Positions 52,157 to 60,064 of a DNA stretch of 64,000 nt are shown here, in pieces; the stretch's first letter is position 1, and every line of letters begins with the position of its first letter. A model generated the notes under the pieces. That model worked only from the letters and a program-made list of their open reading frames with translations, was not told the DNA's origin and ran no database searches. The stretch covers positions 62,001 to 126,000 of the forward strand of contig WGOC01000013.1 in assembly GCA_016124235.1 (NCBI GenBank), written 5' to 3'. The position numbers and the translations under genes were made by a program. The DNA is from a bacterium (lineage in GTDB: Bacteria; Verrucomicrobiota; Verrucomicrobiia; Limisphaerales; RI-55).

Positions 52157-53248
52157 ATGAATGTGTTCCGCTGCGACCGGTGCCAGAGTCTTGTCTATTT
52201 CGAAAGCGTTCGTTGCGTTCAGTGCGGGAGCGTTCTCGGTTACCTACCTGACGTCGGCGATGTCAGCGCGATCGAGGCAAAATCCGATGACGCCTGGCGC
52301 GCCCTGTCGCCCGCTGCTGACAACGCGGAATACCGACGGTGCGGCAATAGCAAACAGCACGAGGTGTGCAACTGGTTGGTGCCGGCAGACGATCCCGCCG
52401 CGCTGTGTAAATCCTGCTGCCTGAATGACACGATTCCCGATCTGCGCGTCACGGGAAACCTGGAACGATGGCGCAAATTGGAAACCGCCAAACGCCGGGT
52501 GATTTATACCTTGCTCAAACTTGGTTTGCCGTTAAACGGCGGTCCGACGGATGACTCGCCACCGTTGCGCTTTCGTTTTCTCGGCAAACCGGATTTCGGG
52601 CCAACGCCGGTGACGGGACACGCCCACGGCGTGATCACGGTGAACATTGCCGAAGCCGATGACGATGAACGCGAGCGCATTCGCGTGCAGATGCGCGAAT
52701 CGTACCGAACATTGCTGGGCCACTTCCGGCATGAGGTGGCTCACTACTTTTGGGATCAACTCATCGCCGGCACCGACCGGTTAATCCAGTTTCGTGAACT
52801 CTTTGGTGACGAGACCCTTTCGTACGGCGACGCGCTTCAGCATTTCTATCAATATGGGCCATCCGCAAACTGGTCTGAATGCCATATCACCGCGTACGCC
52901 AGCGCGCATCCGTGGGAGGACTGGGCGGAGACATGGGCGCACTACCTGCACATCGTGGATACGCTTGATACGGCGACCAGCTTCGGCATTTCTTTTCTGC
53001 CCCCAACAGCCGACGACAAAAAGGCGGCAACCGTTTCAACCGGCGACGTCGCTAAGCACCCCTCCGTGCAAACGCTGCTTACGCAATGGCTGCCCCTGAC
53101 AACCGCACTGAATTCAATCAATCGCAGCATGGGGCTGCATGATTTGTATCCGTTCATCCTCTCCCAACCGGTCATCGCCAAATTGGAATTCGTCGCCGAA
53201 ATCGTGAGCGATGGGGGACCAGGAAAGCGACAATCGCAGGAGACGTGA
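52157..53248 (+). CDS. Putative zinc metallopeptidase with N-terminal zinc ribbon
   Basis: The 363-residue protein begins with a zinc ribbon (FRCDRCQSLVYFESVRCVQCGS) and contains GHFRHEVAHYFWDQLI, the HExxH motif, with a downstream WEDWAETWAHYLHIVDTL helix that supplies a third ligand. This is the putative zinc-binding metallopeptidase family. A second Cys cluster (RCGNSKQHEVCNW, CKSCCLND) sits at about 80-120. GGAGG at 52144-52148 is 8 bases from the ATG at 52157, which decides the start over the one at 52151. The gene is convergent with the desaturase gene downstream. Confidence 0.85.
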   Translation: MNVFRCDRCQSLVYFESVRCVQCGSVLGYLPDVGDVSAIEAKSDDAWRALSPAADNAEYRRCGNSKQHEVCNWLVPADDPAALCKSCCLNDTIPDLRVTGNLERWRKLETAKRRVIYTLLKLGLPLNGGPTDDSPPLRFRFLGKPDFGPTPVTGHAHGVITVNIAEADDDERERIRVQMRESYRTLLGHFRHEVAHYFWDQLIAGTDRLIQFRELFGDETLSYGDALQHFYQYGPSANWSECHITAYASAHPWEDWAETWAHYLHIVDTLDTATSFGISFLPPTADDKKAATVSTGDVAKHPSVQTLLTQWLPLTTALNSINRSMGLHDLYPFILSQPVIAKLEFVAEIVSDGGPGKRQSQET

Positions 53249-53283
53249 CGGATGACGGTGCCGCCAAGCCACGCCGCCCGCGA

Positions 53284-54348
53284 TCAAACCAACCGGGACC
53301 GCTTCAATTTCCGCCGCTCCTCCCGCAGGTGACGGTAGCCCACCAATTTGCGGCGTTGCTCGTCCCACAAACGAAAGGTGAACGACTTGAAGCTGCCGAG
53401 CAACGTCACCGGCTTCACTGATTGAAACAAAGGTTCGGCCCGATGGCAGCGCTCCAGATGATAATTAGGAATGCGCGGACTCAGATGGTGGATATGATGA
53501 TAACCGATGTTGCCGGAAAACCATTGCAGCACTTTCGGCAGCTTGTAAAACGAACTGCCCTGCAACGCTGCCGCGACGTAGTCCCAGTCCGGCCGACGTT
53601 CCCAATACACGCCTTCAAACTGGTGTTGAACGTAGAACAACCAGACACCGGCTGACGCGGCCACCATGAGCACGGTCAACTGGATGATCAAGTATGCCTC
53701 CCATCCAAAGACCAGGATCAACCCCGCCGCCAGACTGCCAATGGCGAGATTCGTCCAATAAACGGAGTAACGCTCACGCGTCGGCGCGCGGAAAGACGGC
53801 ACTCGTTGCATGAACAAAAACAGAAACAACGGCGCGATCAGGAACAGCACCAACGGATTGCGCGCGAGCCGGTAGGCAAACTTCTTCCACCGCGATGCCT
53901 CGAGATATTCGCGAACGGTCAACGTCCAGACATCGCCCGTTCCACGCCGGTCGAGATCGCCCGCACTCGAATGGTGAATCGCATGTTCCCAGCGCCAATG
54001 ATAGTAAGGCGTGAAGGTTAGGACCCCCGTGATGGCGCCCAGCACGTGGTTCGCGGCCGCTGACTTGAAAAAGGAACCGTGGCCGCAGTCGTGGAAAATA
54101 ATGAAAACCCGAACCAGAAAGGCGCCTGCCAGCATCGCCAAGGGCAACGTCAACCACCAAGAAATCGTGACGGTGTAGGCCATCAATGCCCAAATTCCGG
54201 CGTACGGCAGCAGCGTATTGGCAATTTGCCGGACACCCCGCCGGAAGGACGGGGTCTGGTAGGGCGCGACAATCTGTTTCCAATCGGGCGCCCGCAGCTG
54301 CGGCGCACCCGCGATCGGGTTCATGTCGCTCATGGCAAGGTCATTCAT
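53284..54348 (-). CDS. Membrane fatty acid desaturase
   Basis: The 354-residue protein has four or more membrane helices and the three His boxes of desaturases: HDCGHGSFF, HAIHHSS and HHIHHLSPR. It introduces double bonds into acyl chains, needing an electron donor not encoded here. The start was moved from 54726 to the ATG at 54348 (or 54333); the upstream 126 codons have no family similarity and include low-complexity sequence. It probably tunes membrane fluidity, which suits the nearby cold-shock-like RRM gene. That link is inference. Confidence 0.88.
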   Translation of the reverse strand: MNDLAMSDMNPIAGAPQLRAPDWKQIVAPYQTPSFRRGVRQIANTLLPYAGIWALMAYTVTISWWLTLPLAMLAGAFLVRVFIIFHDCGHGSFFKSAAANHVLGAITGVLTFTPYYHWRWEHAIHHSSAGDLDRRGTGDVWTLTVREYLEASRWKKFAYRLARNPLVLFLIAPLFLFLFMQRVPSFRAPTRERYSVYWTNLAIGSLAAGLILVFGWEAYLIIQLTVLMVAASAGVWLFYVQHQFEGVYWERRPDWDYVAAALQGSSFYKLPKVLQWFSGNIGYHHIHHLSPRIPNYHLERCHRAEPLFQSVKPVTLLGSFKSFTFRLWDEQRRKLVGYRHLREERRKLKRSRLV

Positions 54349-54774
54349 AAGTTCGGCGGCGACCCCAAAGCTGGTTGGGTTCCAAATCTTGATGGATCGC
54401 GCGCGCAAAGTAATGGTGAACGTCAAACTCGGCAATACAGGAGATGACCTTTCCGCGGAGGGTAAGCAGCACAAAAAATGGTCACCCAAGCGAACCCCGG
54501 AATGGCCGAGGTTAGGACGGGAAGCCGGCTGCGATGCGGAACAATCGGGTCGGTCGCAAGATAGAGGCAAAGATAACTTGCGCGCAAAAGGGTTCGCCGT
54601 GACACTGATTGACAGGCGACAGGATGGTTGAGTCGCCAGCAGGCTCCTTCGTTTTGCATCGCTCTTCGGCAAGAGTAATCTTTCGTCGGTCGCACCGTGC
54701 CGCGGGAACCGCGGATTCTGCCTCACTGCCCCATCCCCTTCCCTCGATCAGCATATCCCGGGAGAAAGCATCCA
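54349..54774. other. Spacer without a supported gene
   Basis: The 426-bp spacer separates the desaturase (minus) from the small gene at 54775 (plus). I see no gene in it; the long minus-strand frame across it lacks family similarity. Confidence 0.5.
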
Positions 54775-54969
54775 ATGAAAACCGAAACGAAATCGAAGAT
54801 CGACTTCCGCATATTTCGCGCGACGGGAGTCACGGCATGGGAAAAACCCATGCTGGCGGCGGCCGAATTTGCGTCCACACTCGAACGCAACGACATCCTG
54901 AGTATTTCCCATTCATCCGACGGCGGCGACGGAACCGTCGTGGTTTGGTACGTCAGGAGTTCGACGTGA
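54775..54969 (+). CDS. Small protein of 64 residues, upstream of rpsU
   Basis: The ATG at 54775 follows a purine-rich GGGAGAAAG (good Shine-Dalgarno-like) by a few bases. The product reads MKTETKSKIDFRIFRATGV...EKPMLAAAEFASTLERNDILSISHSS...VVVWYVRS, with no recognised domain but a predicted alpha-beta fold. Its stop (TGA at 54967) overlaps the GTG start of rpsU, so translation should be coupled. A role in S21 control or in ribosome function is conceivable, not shown. Confidence 0.6.
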   Translation: MKTETKSKIDFRIFRATGVTAWEKPMLAAAEFASTLERNDILSISHSSDGGDGTVVVWYVRSST

Positions 54970-55163
54970 TCAGCGTTCACCTCAAGAAAAAGGACGACCT
55001 GCAACGAAGCCTGAGGCGCCTCAAAAAGATCATGCTCCGGGAAAAGGTCTTCGACGAATTGCGCAAGCGCCGCTACTTCCAAAAGCCCAGCACCCTGCGT
55101 CGCGCCCGAAAAAAAGCGGCGCAGTTTAAGGCGATGATACAACAACGACATGCCGACTGGTAA
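54966..55163 (+). CDS. rpsU: 30S ribosomal protein S21
   Basis: The 65-residue product VISVHLKKKDDLQRSLRRLKKIMLREKVFDELRKRRYFQKPSTLRRARKKAAQ has the S21 pattern of repeated Arg/Lys helices and the RRR-FxKPS/xRRxRKKAA tail. It starts with GTG at 54966, overlapping the previous gene by four bases (GTGA). S21 helps base-pairing of mRNA with 16S rRNA at initiation. The sequence is more divergent than usual S21, but the pattern and length fit. Another rpsU may exist elsewhere in the genome. Confidence 0.85.
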   Translation: MISVHLKKKDDLQRSLRRLKKIMLREKVFDELRKRRYFQKPSTLRRARKKAAQFKAMIQQRHADW

Positions 55164-55223
55164 TTCCTTGCGTCGCCGTTTCACGCACCGCGTCACCAAC
55201 CGAACCAAGCCAATAAATATTCC

Positions 55224-55622
55224 ATGATCAAAACCACACGCCGGGCCGAATATCGCCAGGCACAACTTCAGCGAGCCGCGCGATCGGCCACACTTGCCGA
55301 AAAGTTTGCCGGTCTGACCGCCCTGACCATCAACGTCTCCTATCTCGCGCCCGATGGCAGTCCACGCAATCGCAACGTCAAACACACGGTCAACGTCGAG
55401 CGCGCACCGTCGGAATTCCACCTTACCTGTTTGAACCACGAATGCATTGAAGGCGACTATGATCTGACCGAATTACTAAACCGCGCGGTGACCAATCGAG
55501 ACAAGCAGGTCACAGCCACGATGTGCTGTCAGGGATGGCAGGATCGGCTATCGATCGATCGACGCAGGTGCGGCCAGCAAATTGCCCTGACCATGAATCT
55601 GGACTACAGCGGTCTGAAGTAA
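55224..55622 (+). CDS. Small Cys-rich protein of unknown function
   Basis: The 132-residue protein begins MIKTTRRAEYRQAQLQRAARS, is basic at the N-terminus, and has a C-terminal Cys cluster (HLTCLNHECIEGDY, TATMCCQGWQDR, RRRCGQQ) that could bind zinc. It lies 60 bp downstream of rpsU in the same direction and may be part of its transcript. No family is recognised. A nucleic-acid-binding role is suggested by the basic start, but this is a guess. Confidence 0.55.
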   Translation: MIKTTRRAEYRQAQLQRAARSATLAEKFAGLTALTINVSYLAPDGSPRNRNVKHTVNVERAPSEFHLTCLNHECIEGDYDLTELLNRAVTNRDKQVTATMCCQGWQDRLSIDRRRCGQQIALTMNLDYSGLK

Positions 55623-55966
55623 CAACATCCGCTCTCCTACTGGAATCGCCGCATCGTCACCGTTCGTCAACCGGTGATCAGACAAGAGGACTTCGGTCGC
55701 CAACACCCATTCGGGTGCGGTGTTTCGGTTCGAAGATCCGGTTTTAGCGGAGCGGATTTTGGCCATGGCTTAGCTCTGAAGCGTTACTGGCGGACGTAGG
55801 TAGAAACCCGCGCTCCAACGGCGGGGAGCGGAAGACCGACCCTTCAACTGTCCCGTGGCGGCAGAGGTTCCAAGAGTCGACGCGGCGTTTTTCGGAAAGT
55901 CCAAATCCAAATATTCGGGCAGCGCCGCTGGTACCCGGATGCGAACGAAAGACCTTTCGAGATGGG

Positions 55967-56248
55967 TCAATAACGATCACGACCGCCGGTTGGGCGCTCG
56001 CCTCGTGGACGAGCCACGTTCACCGTGATCGCACGGCCATTCAGTTCCTTGCCATTCAAGGCGGAAATGGCGCTCTGCGCGGCCTCATCCGACTCCATCG
56101 TGACAAACCCAAAACCACGCGACCGGGAGGTCATTCGATCAAGGACCAAGTTGGCCTCCGTGACGGAACCATACTCGGCGAAGGTGTCCTCCAAGTCGTG
56201 TTCGGTGGTTTGAAAGGCAAGATTTCCAACGAATAACTTGTTGCTCAT
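55967..56248 (-). CDS. RRM-type RNA-binding protein
   Basis: The 93-residue protein is a single RRM with RNP2 LFVGNL and RNP1 RGFGFVTM, and a short Gly/Arg-rich tail (ARPRGERPTGGRDRY). Such small RRM proteins are cold-induced in cyanobacteria, where they are often encoded beside rpsU. Here the gene converges on the rpsU cluster, 344 bp from it, so the same pairing may be conserved in this lineage. The spacer 55623-55966 holds no other gene I can support. Confidence 0.92.
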   Translation of the reverse strand: MSNKLFVGNLAFQTTEHDLEDTFAEYGSVTEANLVLDRMTSRSRGFGFVTMESDEAAQSAISALNGKELNGRAITVNVARPRGERPTGGRDRY

Positions 56249-56559
56249 GTGATGTTTTACTGCCCCTAGACTGCATTGACTTAACGAGACTGTTTCCGGG
56301 AATCGGATTTCAAATCATCACCGAAGCAAGTTCACCTGAAGATTTACCACGCCTTGAATGCAAAAACGATCCAGCAGACGAAGCGAACGTCGCAGCCTCA
56401 GTCTGAATGGCAACCCCTAAATTCAGTTTTCTGTTTGCTCGATGTTGGGACTCGTGCAAACAAGCATCCAGATCGCTCGCAACACCGATCGTAGTGGTCG
56501 CGGTGCTGGGTCGGCCTATCGTTCATATCGGCTGCGGTCGGTTACCAAACGCGATTGCT
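56249..56559. other. Spacer without a supported gene
   Basis: The stretch upstream of the RRM gene holds only short frames. The 5' leader of the RRM mRNA probably lies here; cold-induced RRM genes often have long leaders. Confidence 0.4.
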
Positions 56560-56772
56560 TCACCGCTGAGCCGGTGGTCGCCGGTCATGATCTTCACGAG
56601 TCAGGGCGAAGTAGATCACGTAGAGCCACGAAAATATGCCGGCCAGGATTGCCCAAAGAATCGATCGGTTGCGATCCCACGAACAAACGATGGCAATGGC
56701 CGAACCAATACCGATGCCGGTCTGCGTAACCGTCGACGTGGCTTGCTGTGCTATCTGTGCAATGATCGTGAT
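56560..56772 (-). CDS. Small membrane protein, start codon unclear
   Basis: The frame, open from 56781 (after a TAA) to the TGA at 56560-56562, reads ITIIAQIAQQATSTVTQTGIGIGSAIAIVCSWDRNRSILWAILAGIFSWLYVIYFALTRE. The segment SWxRNRSILWAILAGIxSWLYVIYFALTR is, to my recollection, recurrent in small Verrucomicrobia and Planctomycetes membrane proteins, so the gene is probably real. There is no ATG, GTG or TTG in the plausible start region; ATC (56770-56772) or ATT would be needed, unless a frameshift hides the true start. It has two membrane segments. Function unknown. Confidence 0.45.
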   Translation of the reverse strand: MTIIAQIAQQATSTVTQTGIGIGSAIAIVCSWDRNRSILWAILAGIFSWLYVIYFALTREDHDRRPPAQR

Positions 56773-56995
56773 CGGCGCTTGTTACCAATTACGTTCGTGT
56801 GTCTTTCGAGTTGTCGAATGACAACGTGCATTTTCGCATCGCTTCTCCTCATCACTTCCATTCCGGTAGGGAACTCGATCGCTAAATGATTCACAAGAAT
56901 TGAATCACCGAACCGCGCGTTCGCATTTGTTGTCTATTGCCGGTTCGGATACTTCTTCACGGTCAAACGTCACGCCATCGGTTCCGATCCAACGG

Positions 56996-57835
56996 CTAAT
57001 TTGTCGCCACGAGAAATTCTTCCGCATGATTTGGTGGGCGCAAACCATCCGTTCTTCCCGAGAAGTAGCGCTCGGCAAGCATCGCTGACGATACGTGTTC
57101 GAACTTCTCGAACCCGGCATCGCGAGCCAGGGCAAGTATCTCATCGGGCGTGAAGAAACTAATGAACGGTGTGCCACTCGCGCGCGCACCTTCCATCGCC
57201 CGCTCCATCCCAAAGCGTAATTCGGGGTCCATCATTTCAATCGGCAGCAGAAAAGACATGGCCAACGTGGAACCGGAAGCCATGCCGGCGACCTCGCGCA
57301 ACGTCGCCACAACCGCTTCCCGCGTCAGGTACATACTCACACCGGTCGACGCTACGATTGCTGATCTCCCCGAATCAAAACCAGCCGCCTTCAACCGATC
57401 CCACCACGTGTCGCCGCCTTCAAAATCAACCGGAACGAATCGCAAATATTGCGGGATGCCCAGACCCAGATCAATCAAGCGCTGCCGCTTCCACTTTTGA
57501 GGCCCGGGTTGGTCGATTTCAAATATGGCGATCTTCGAGGCGAGGTCCTGCCGCCGTTGGGCGAGGGTATCCAAACCGGCGCCCAGAATGACGTATTGCG
57601 CAACCCCGCTGGCGGCCCGGTCGGCAACGAGATCCTCGACGAAGCGGGCTCGAGCGACGATCGAGGCGCGAAAGGGCTTTGTGAACGAACTCATGTCCGG
57701 ACGGTTCCGCCAATCTTCATCGGGCGCCACCAACTGCAAGCCGACCTCGTCTTCGAATACGTGCGGCGGGTCGTCGATTTCCAAGTGCAGCGCCCGCCAT
57801 AAAGCTGTCCGCACGGCGGTGTTATCGGGTGCCAT
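56996..57835 (-). CDS. PPM-type (leucine carboxyl methyltransferase family) SAM-dependent methyltransferase
   Basis: The 279-residue protein reads FRASIVARARFVEDLVADRAASGVAQYVILGAGLDTLAQRR (SAM-binding GAGxDT), IFEIDQPGPQKWKRQRLIDLG and VASTGVSMYLTREAVVATLREVA, matching the PPM/Leu-carboxyl methyltransferase family. It methylates an unknown small molecule or protein carboxyl. I chose the ATG at 57835 (MAPDNTAVRTALWRALH) because family members begin there. It precedes a small zinc protein gene divergently by position (145 bp) on the same strand. Confidence 0.88.
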   Translation of the reverse strand: MAPDNTAVRTALWRALHLEIDDPPHVFEDEVGLQLVAPDEDWRNRPDMSSFTKPFRASIVARARFVEDLVADRAASGVAQYVILGAGLDTLAQRRQDLASKIAIFEIDQPGPQKWKRQRLIDLGLGIPQYLRFVPVDFEGGDTWWDRLKAAGFDSGRSAIVASTGVSMYLTREAVVATLREVAGMASGSTLAMSFLLPIEMMDPELRFGMERAMEGARASGTPFISFFTPDEILALARDAGFEKFEHVSSAMLAERYFSGRTDGLRPPNHAEEFLVATN

Positions 57836-57980
57836 TTTGAATTCCTTCCTCACACGGTTTTAGCTTCTAAGTCATCCAACTCAAATTCCCAACGTAGGTC
57901 CCATCGCGCGTACCCACCTGGAGCCTTGCCGCCGCATGTTTGCGATTCAAATTCGAGATTATTGACCACGGCGATGGATT

Positions 57981-58289
57981 TCAGGCCCTCATCATGCAAA
58001 TAACCAGCAAGACAACAAGTCCGGTCGCTAAGACAACGAACATGGCAGCAACGGCCAATTGCTCTGATCGTGTCCGACTTCGCAATCCGCGCGGAAGAAT
58101 TGCGTCCGAAGTGGAAACGACCTCCGGTCGCGCGACGTGTTCGTATGGCCCACCACAACTTTCGCATTTTGATTCCGCCGCGCACGATTGATGCACCGCG
58201 TGGTCACATTGCGCACAAAAGTGCGCGTCATCGGCGAAGACAATCTTCTCGCCGCAAATCTTGCATTCGCCGCCAGCCAGTTGCATCAC
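57981..58289 (-). CDS. Small membrane-anchored RING/PHD-like zinc protein
   Basis: The 102-residue protein starts with a Cys/His cluster: CKICGEKIVFADDAHFCAQCDHAVHQSCAAESKCESCGG, eight potential metal ligands in a cross-brace-like arrangement resembling a RING or PHD finger. A basic linker and a C-terminal membrane helix (LAVAAMFVVLATGLVVLLVICMM) follow. Bacterial proteins of this type are of unknown role; they may be scaffolds. It shares strand with the methyltransferase gene 145 bp downstream. Confidence 0.6.
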   Translation of the reverse strand: MMQLAGGECKICGEKIVFADDAHFCAQCDHAVHQSCAAESKCESCGGPYEHVARPEVVSTSDAILPRGLRSRTRSEQLAVAAMFVVLATGLVVLLVICMMRA

Positions 58290-58407
58290 CGAACGGCGCT
58301 AACATGGAACGCCCAGTCGAGCGATGATATTCTTCGTCCGGTGCCGGGAGCCACGTAGTGGGCTTTGTCCGTTGCCATCATCCATCTGGCTTGTTAGAGA
58401 ACACTTC

Positions 58408-59931
58408 ATGCACCAGTCAGCTTCTCCCCGTCGCCGACGGCTTTGTCTTCACACCCTTTTTGTTTCATTGGTTTGCTTCAGCTCATGGATTACTGCAGCG
58501 GCAACGGCAAAACCAAACATCATCATGGTGGTAGTGGACCAATATCGTCCGGACCTGATTGGCGCGTACGGTGACGGTCTCAACATCTCGACACCGAACA
58601 TCGATCGGCTGGCGTCCGAGGGTTTGACATTCAATAACGCCCTTTCCATCTGTCCGCTTTGCACACCGTATCGAGCGATGGTGATGTCCGGGAGATACGG
58701 TTCCCACACCGGTTCCGTCATCAACTTCACCCAGTTCAATCCGCGCCAGCCCACCATCGCCAGGGCTTTCCGAGACGCCGGTTACATGACCGGCATCATT
58801 GGCAAATGGCATCTGGCGGCCGGGTATCTGAAGGAGGCGGGCAAGTTCAAGCCGGCACCGGGATCCATCGAGACGTATCGCGAGAAGCATCCGAACTTCG
58901 ATTTTGTGCCGCCCGGCCCCGAGCGCCTGGGCTTTGAATTTTGGGCGGCCTATAATTTTCACGCCGACTTCCGTCATGCGCAGTATTACCGCGACAAACC
59001 GGAAAAGCTGATCATGGACGGATACGAGACGGACGCCGAGTTCAACATGGGCATGGAGTTCATGCGTGAACACCAGAAGGATCACCAGCCGTTCTTTCTC
59101 ATGATCACACCACACCCACCGCATCCGCCGTTTCAACCGGATCACTGTCCGCCCGGCTATCTGGAAAAGATTCCCGAAAAACTCGTGTGGAGTCCCAACG
59201 TTCCAAAGGATCATCCGCGCCGTAAGAATCCGTTGCAGATGCGTTGCTACCTGGCGATGGCCAAAAACTTCGACGACAACGTCGGGCGCCTGCTCGATTT
59301 TCTGGATCAATCACAACTGGCCGCTAACACGATCGTCATCGTCACTTCCGATCACGGCGAGATGCACGGGAGCCACGGTCGCACCGACAAGATGGTGCCG
59401 TACGCCGAGGCGGTGCGCATTCCGATGATTATTCGCTGGCCCGGTCACATCGAAGCCGGCCGCCACACGGACACGTTGCAAACGCCGGTCGATCATTTCC
59501 CCACTTTGTGCGCGCTCGCCGGCATCACGCCAACGGCCACGACCGACGGCATGGATCTCAGCAGCGAAATTCTCGGCCACGGAAAGATCGAACGAGATGC
59601 CGTGCTGATGATGAATTACAGCTCGCACTGGGACTATTTTCAAACGGGCACGAACTGGCCGGAATGGCGCGGCGTCAAAACCAAACGCTACACCTACGTC
59701 AAATGGCTGACGGGCAAGGAGGAACTCTACGACGATCAACTTGATCCCTACCAAATGCGCAACCTCGTGGAATCCGCCGCTCATCAAACCGAGCTTGATG
59801 AGTTGCGGAGCCGCCTCAAGAAAATGCTGCGCGCGGCGGACGACGAATTTTTACCCGGCACCAGCTACGCAAACTGGTTCGACGACGAACGCAATATCAT
59901 CGGGACCGGCCTCGGTCCGGTGCAGCCCTAA
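58408..59931 (+). CDS. Sulfatase, Cys-type (choline- or glycan-sulfatase-like)
   Basis: The 507-residue protein has a signal peptide and the sulfatase fold: KPNIIMVVVDQYRPDLIGAYG, the active-site motif SICPLCTPYRAMVMSGRY (CxPxR, Cys to formylglycine), GKWHLAAGY, and the metal strand VIVTSDHGEMHGSHGRTDK. It differs from the arylsulfatase at 44304. It hydrolyses sulfate esters outside the cytoplasm. The start at 58408 puts the signal peptide at the N-terminus. Its 3' end lies in the duplicated 225-bp junction described below. Confidence 0.92.
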   Translation: MHQSASPRRRRLCLHTLFVSLVCFSSWITAAATAKPNIIMVVVDQYRPDLIGAYGDGLNISTPNIDRLASEGLTFNNALSICPLCTPYRAMVMSGRYGSHTGSVINFTQFNPRQPTIARAFRDAGYMTGIIGKWHLAAGYLKEAGKFKPAPGSIETYREKHPNFDFVPPGPERLGFEFWAAYNFHADFRHAQYYRDKPEKLIMDGYETDAEFNMGMEFMREHQKDHQPFFLMITPHPPHPPFQPDHCPPGYLEKIPEKLVWSPNVPKDHPRRKNPLQMRCYLAMAKNFDDNVGRLLDFLDQSQLAANTIVIVTSDHGEMHGSHGRTDKMVPYAEAVRIPMIIRWPGHIEAGRHTDTLQTPVDHFPTLCALAGITPTATTDGMDLSSEILGHGKIERDAVLMMNYSSHWDYFQTGTNWPEWRGVKTKRYTYVKWLTGKEELYDDQLDPYQMRNLVESAAHQTELDELRSRLKKMLRAADDEFLPGTSYANWFDDERNIIGTGLGPVQP

Positions 59932-60060
59932 TCCGCATGCAACATCAGCGCCGTTTCAAAAGTAAAATGTCGAGCCGCCGGATGGATGGGTAGTCTAGGT
60001 CGACGATGGCCATCCAATCTGGCCAGATCCCTTCAGATTCGATACCTTGCCCGTAACATC
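59836..60060 (+). repeat. Direct repeat, copy A of the sulfatase/TPR 3' junction
   Basis: It contains the last 31 codons of the sulfatase plus the reverse complement of a TPR-gene 3' end (read on the minus strand as DYPSIRRLDILLLKRR). The first 150 bp match copy B at about 95% by eye, then diverge with indels. The TPR part is decayed here. Confidence 0.75.
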
Positions 60061-60064
60061 TCGA

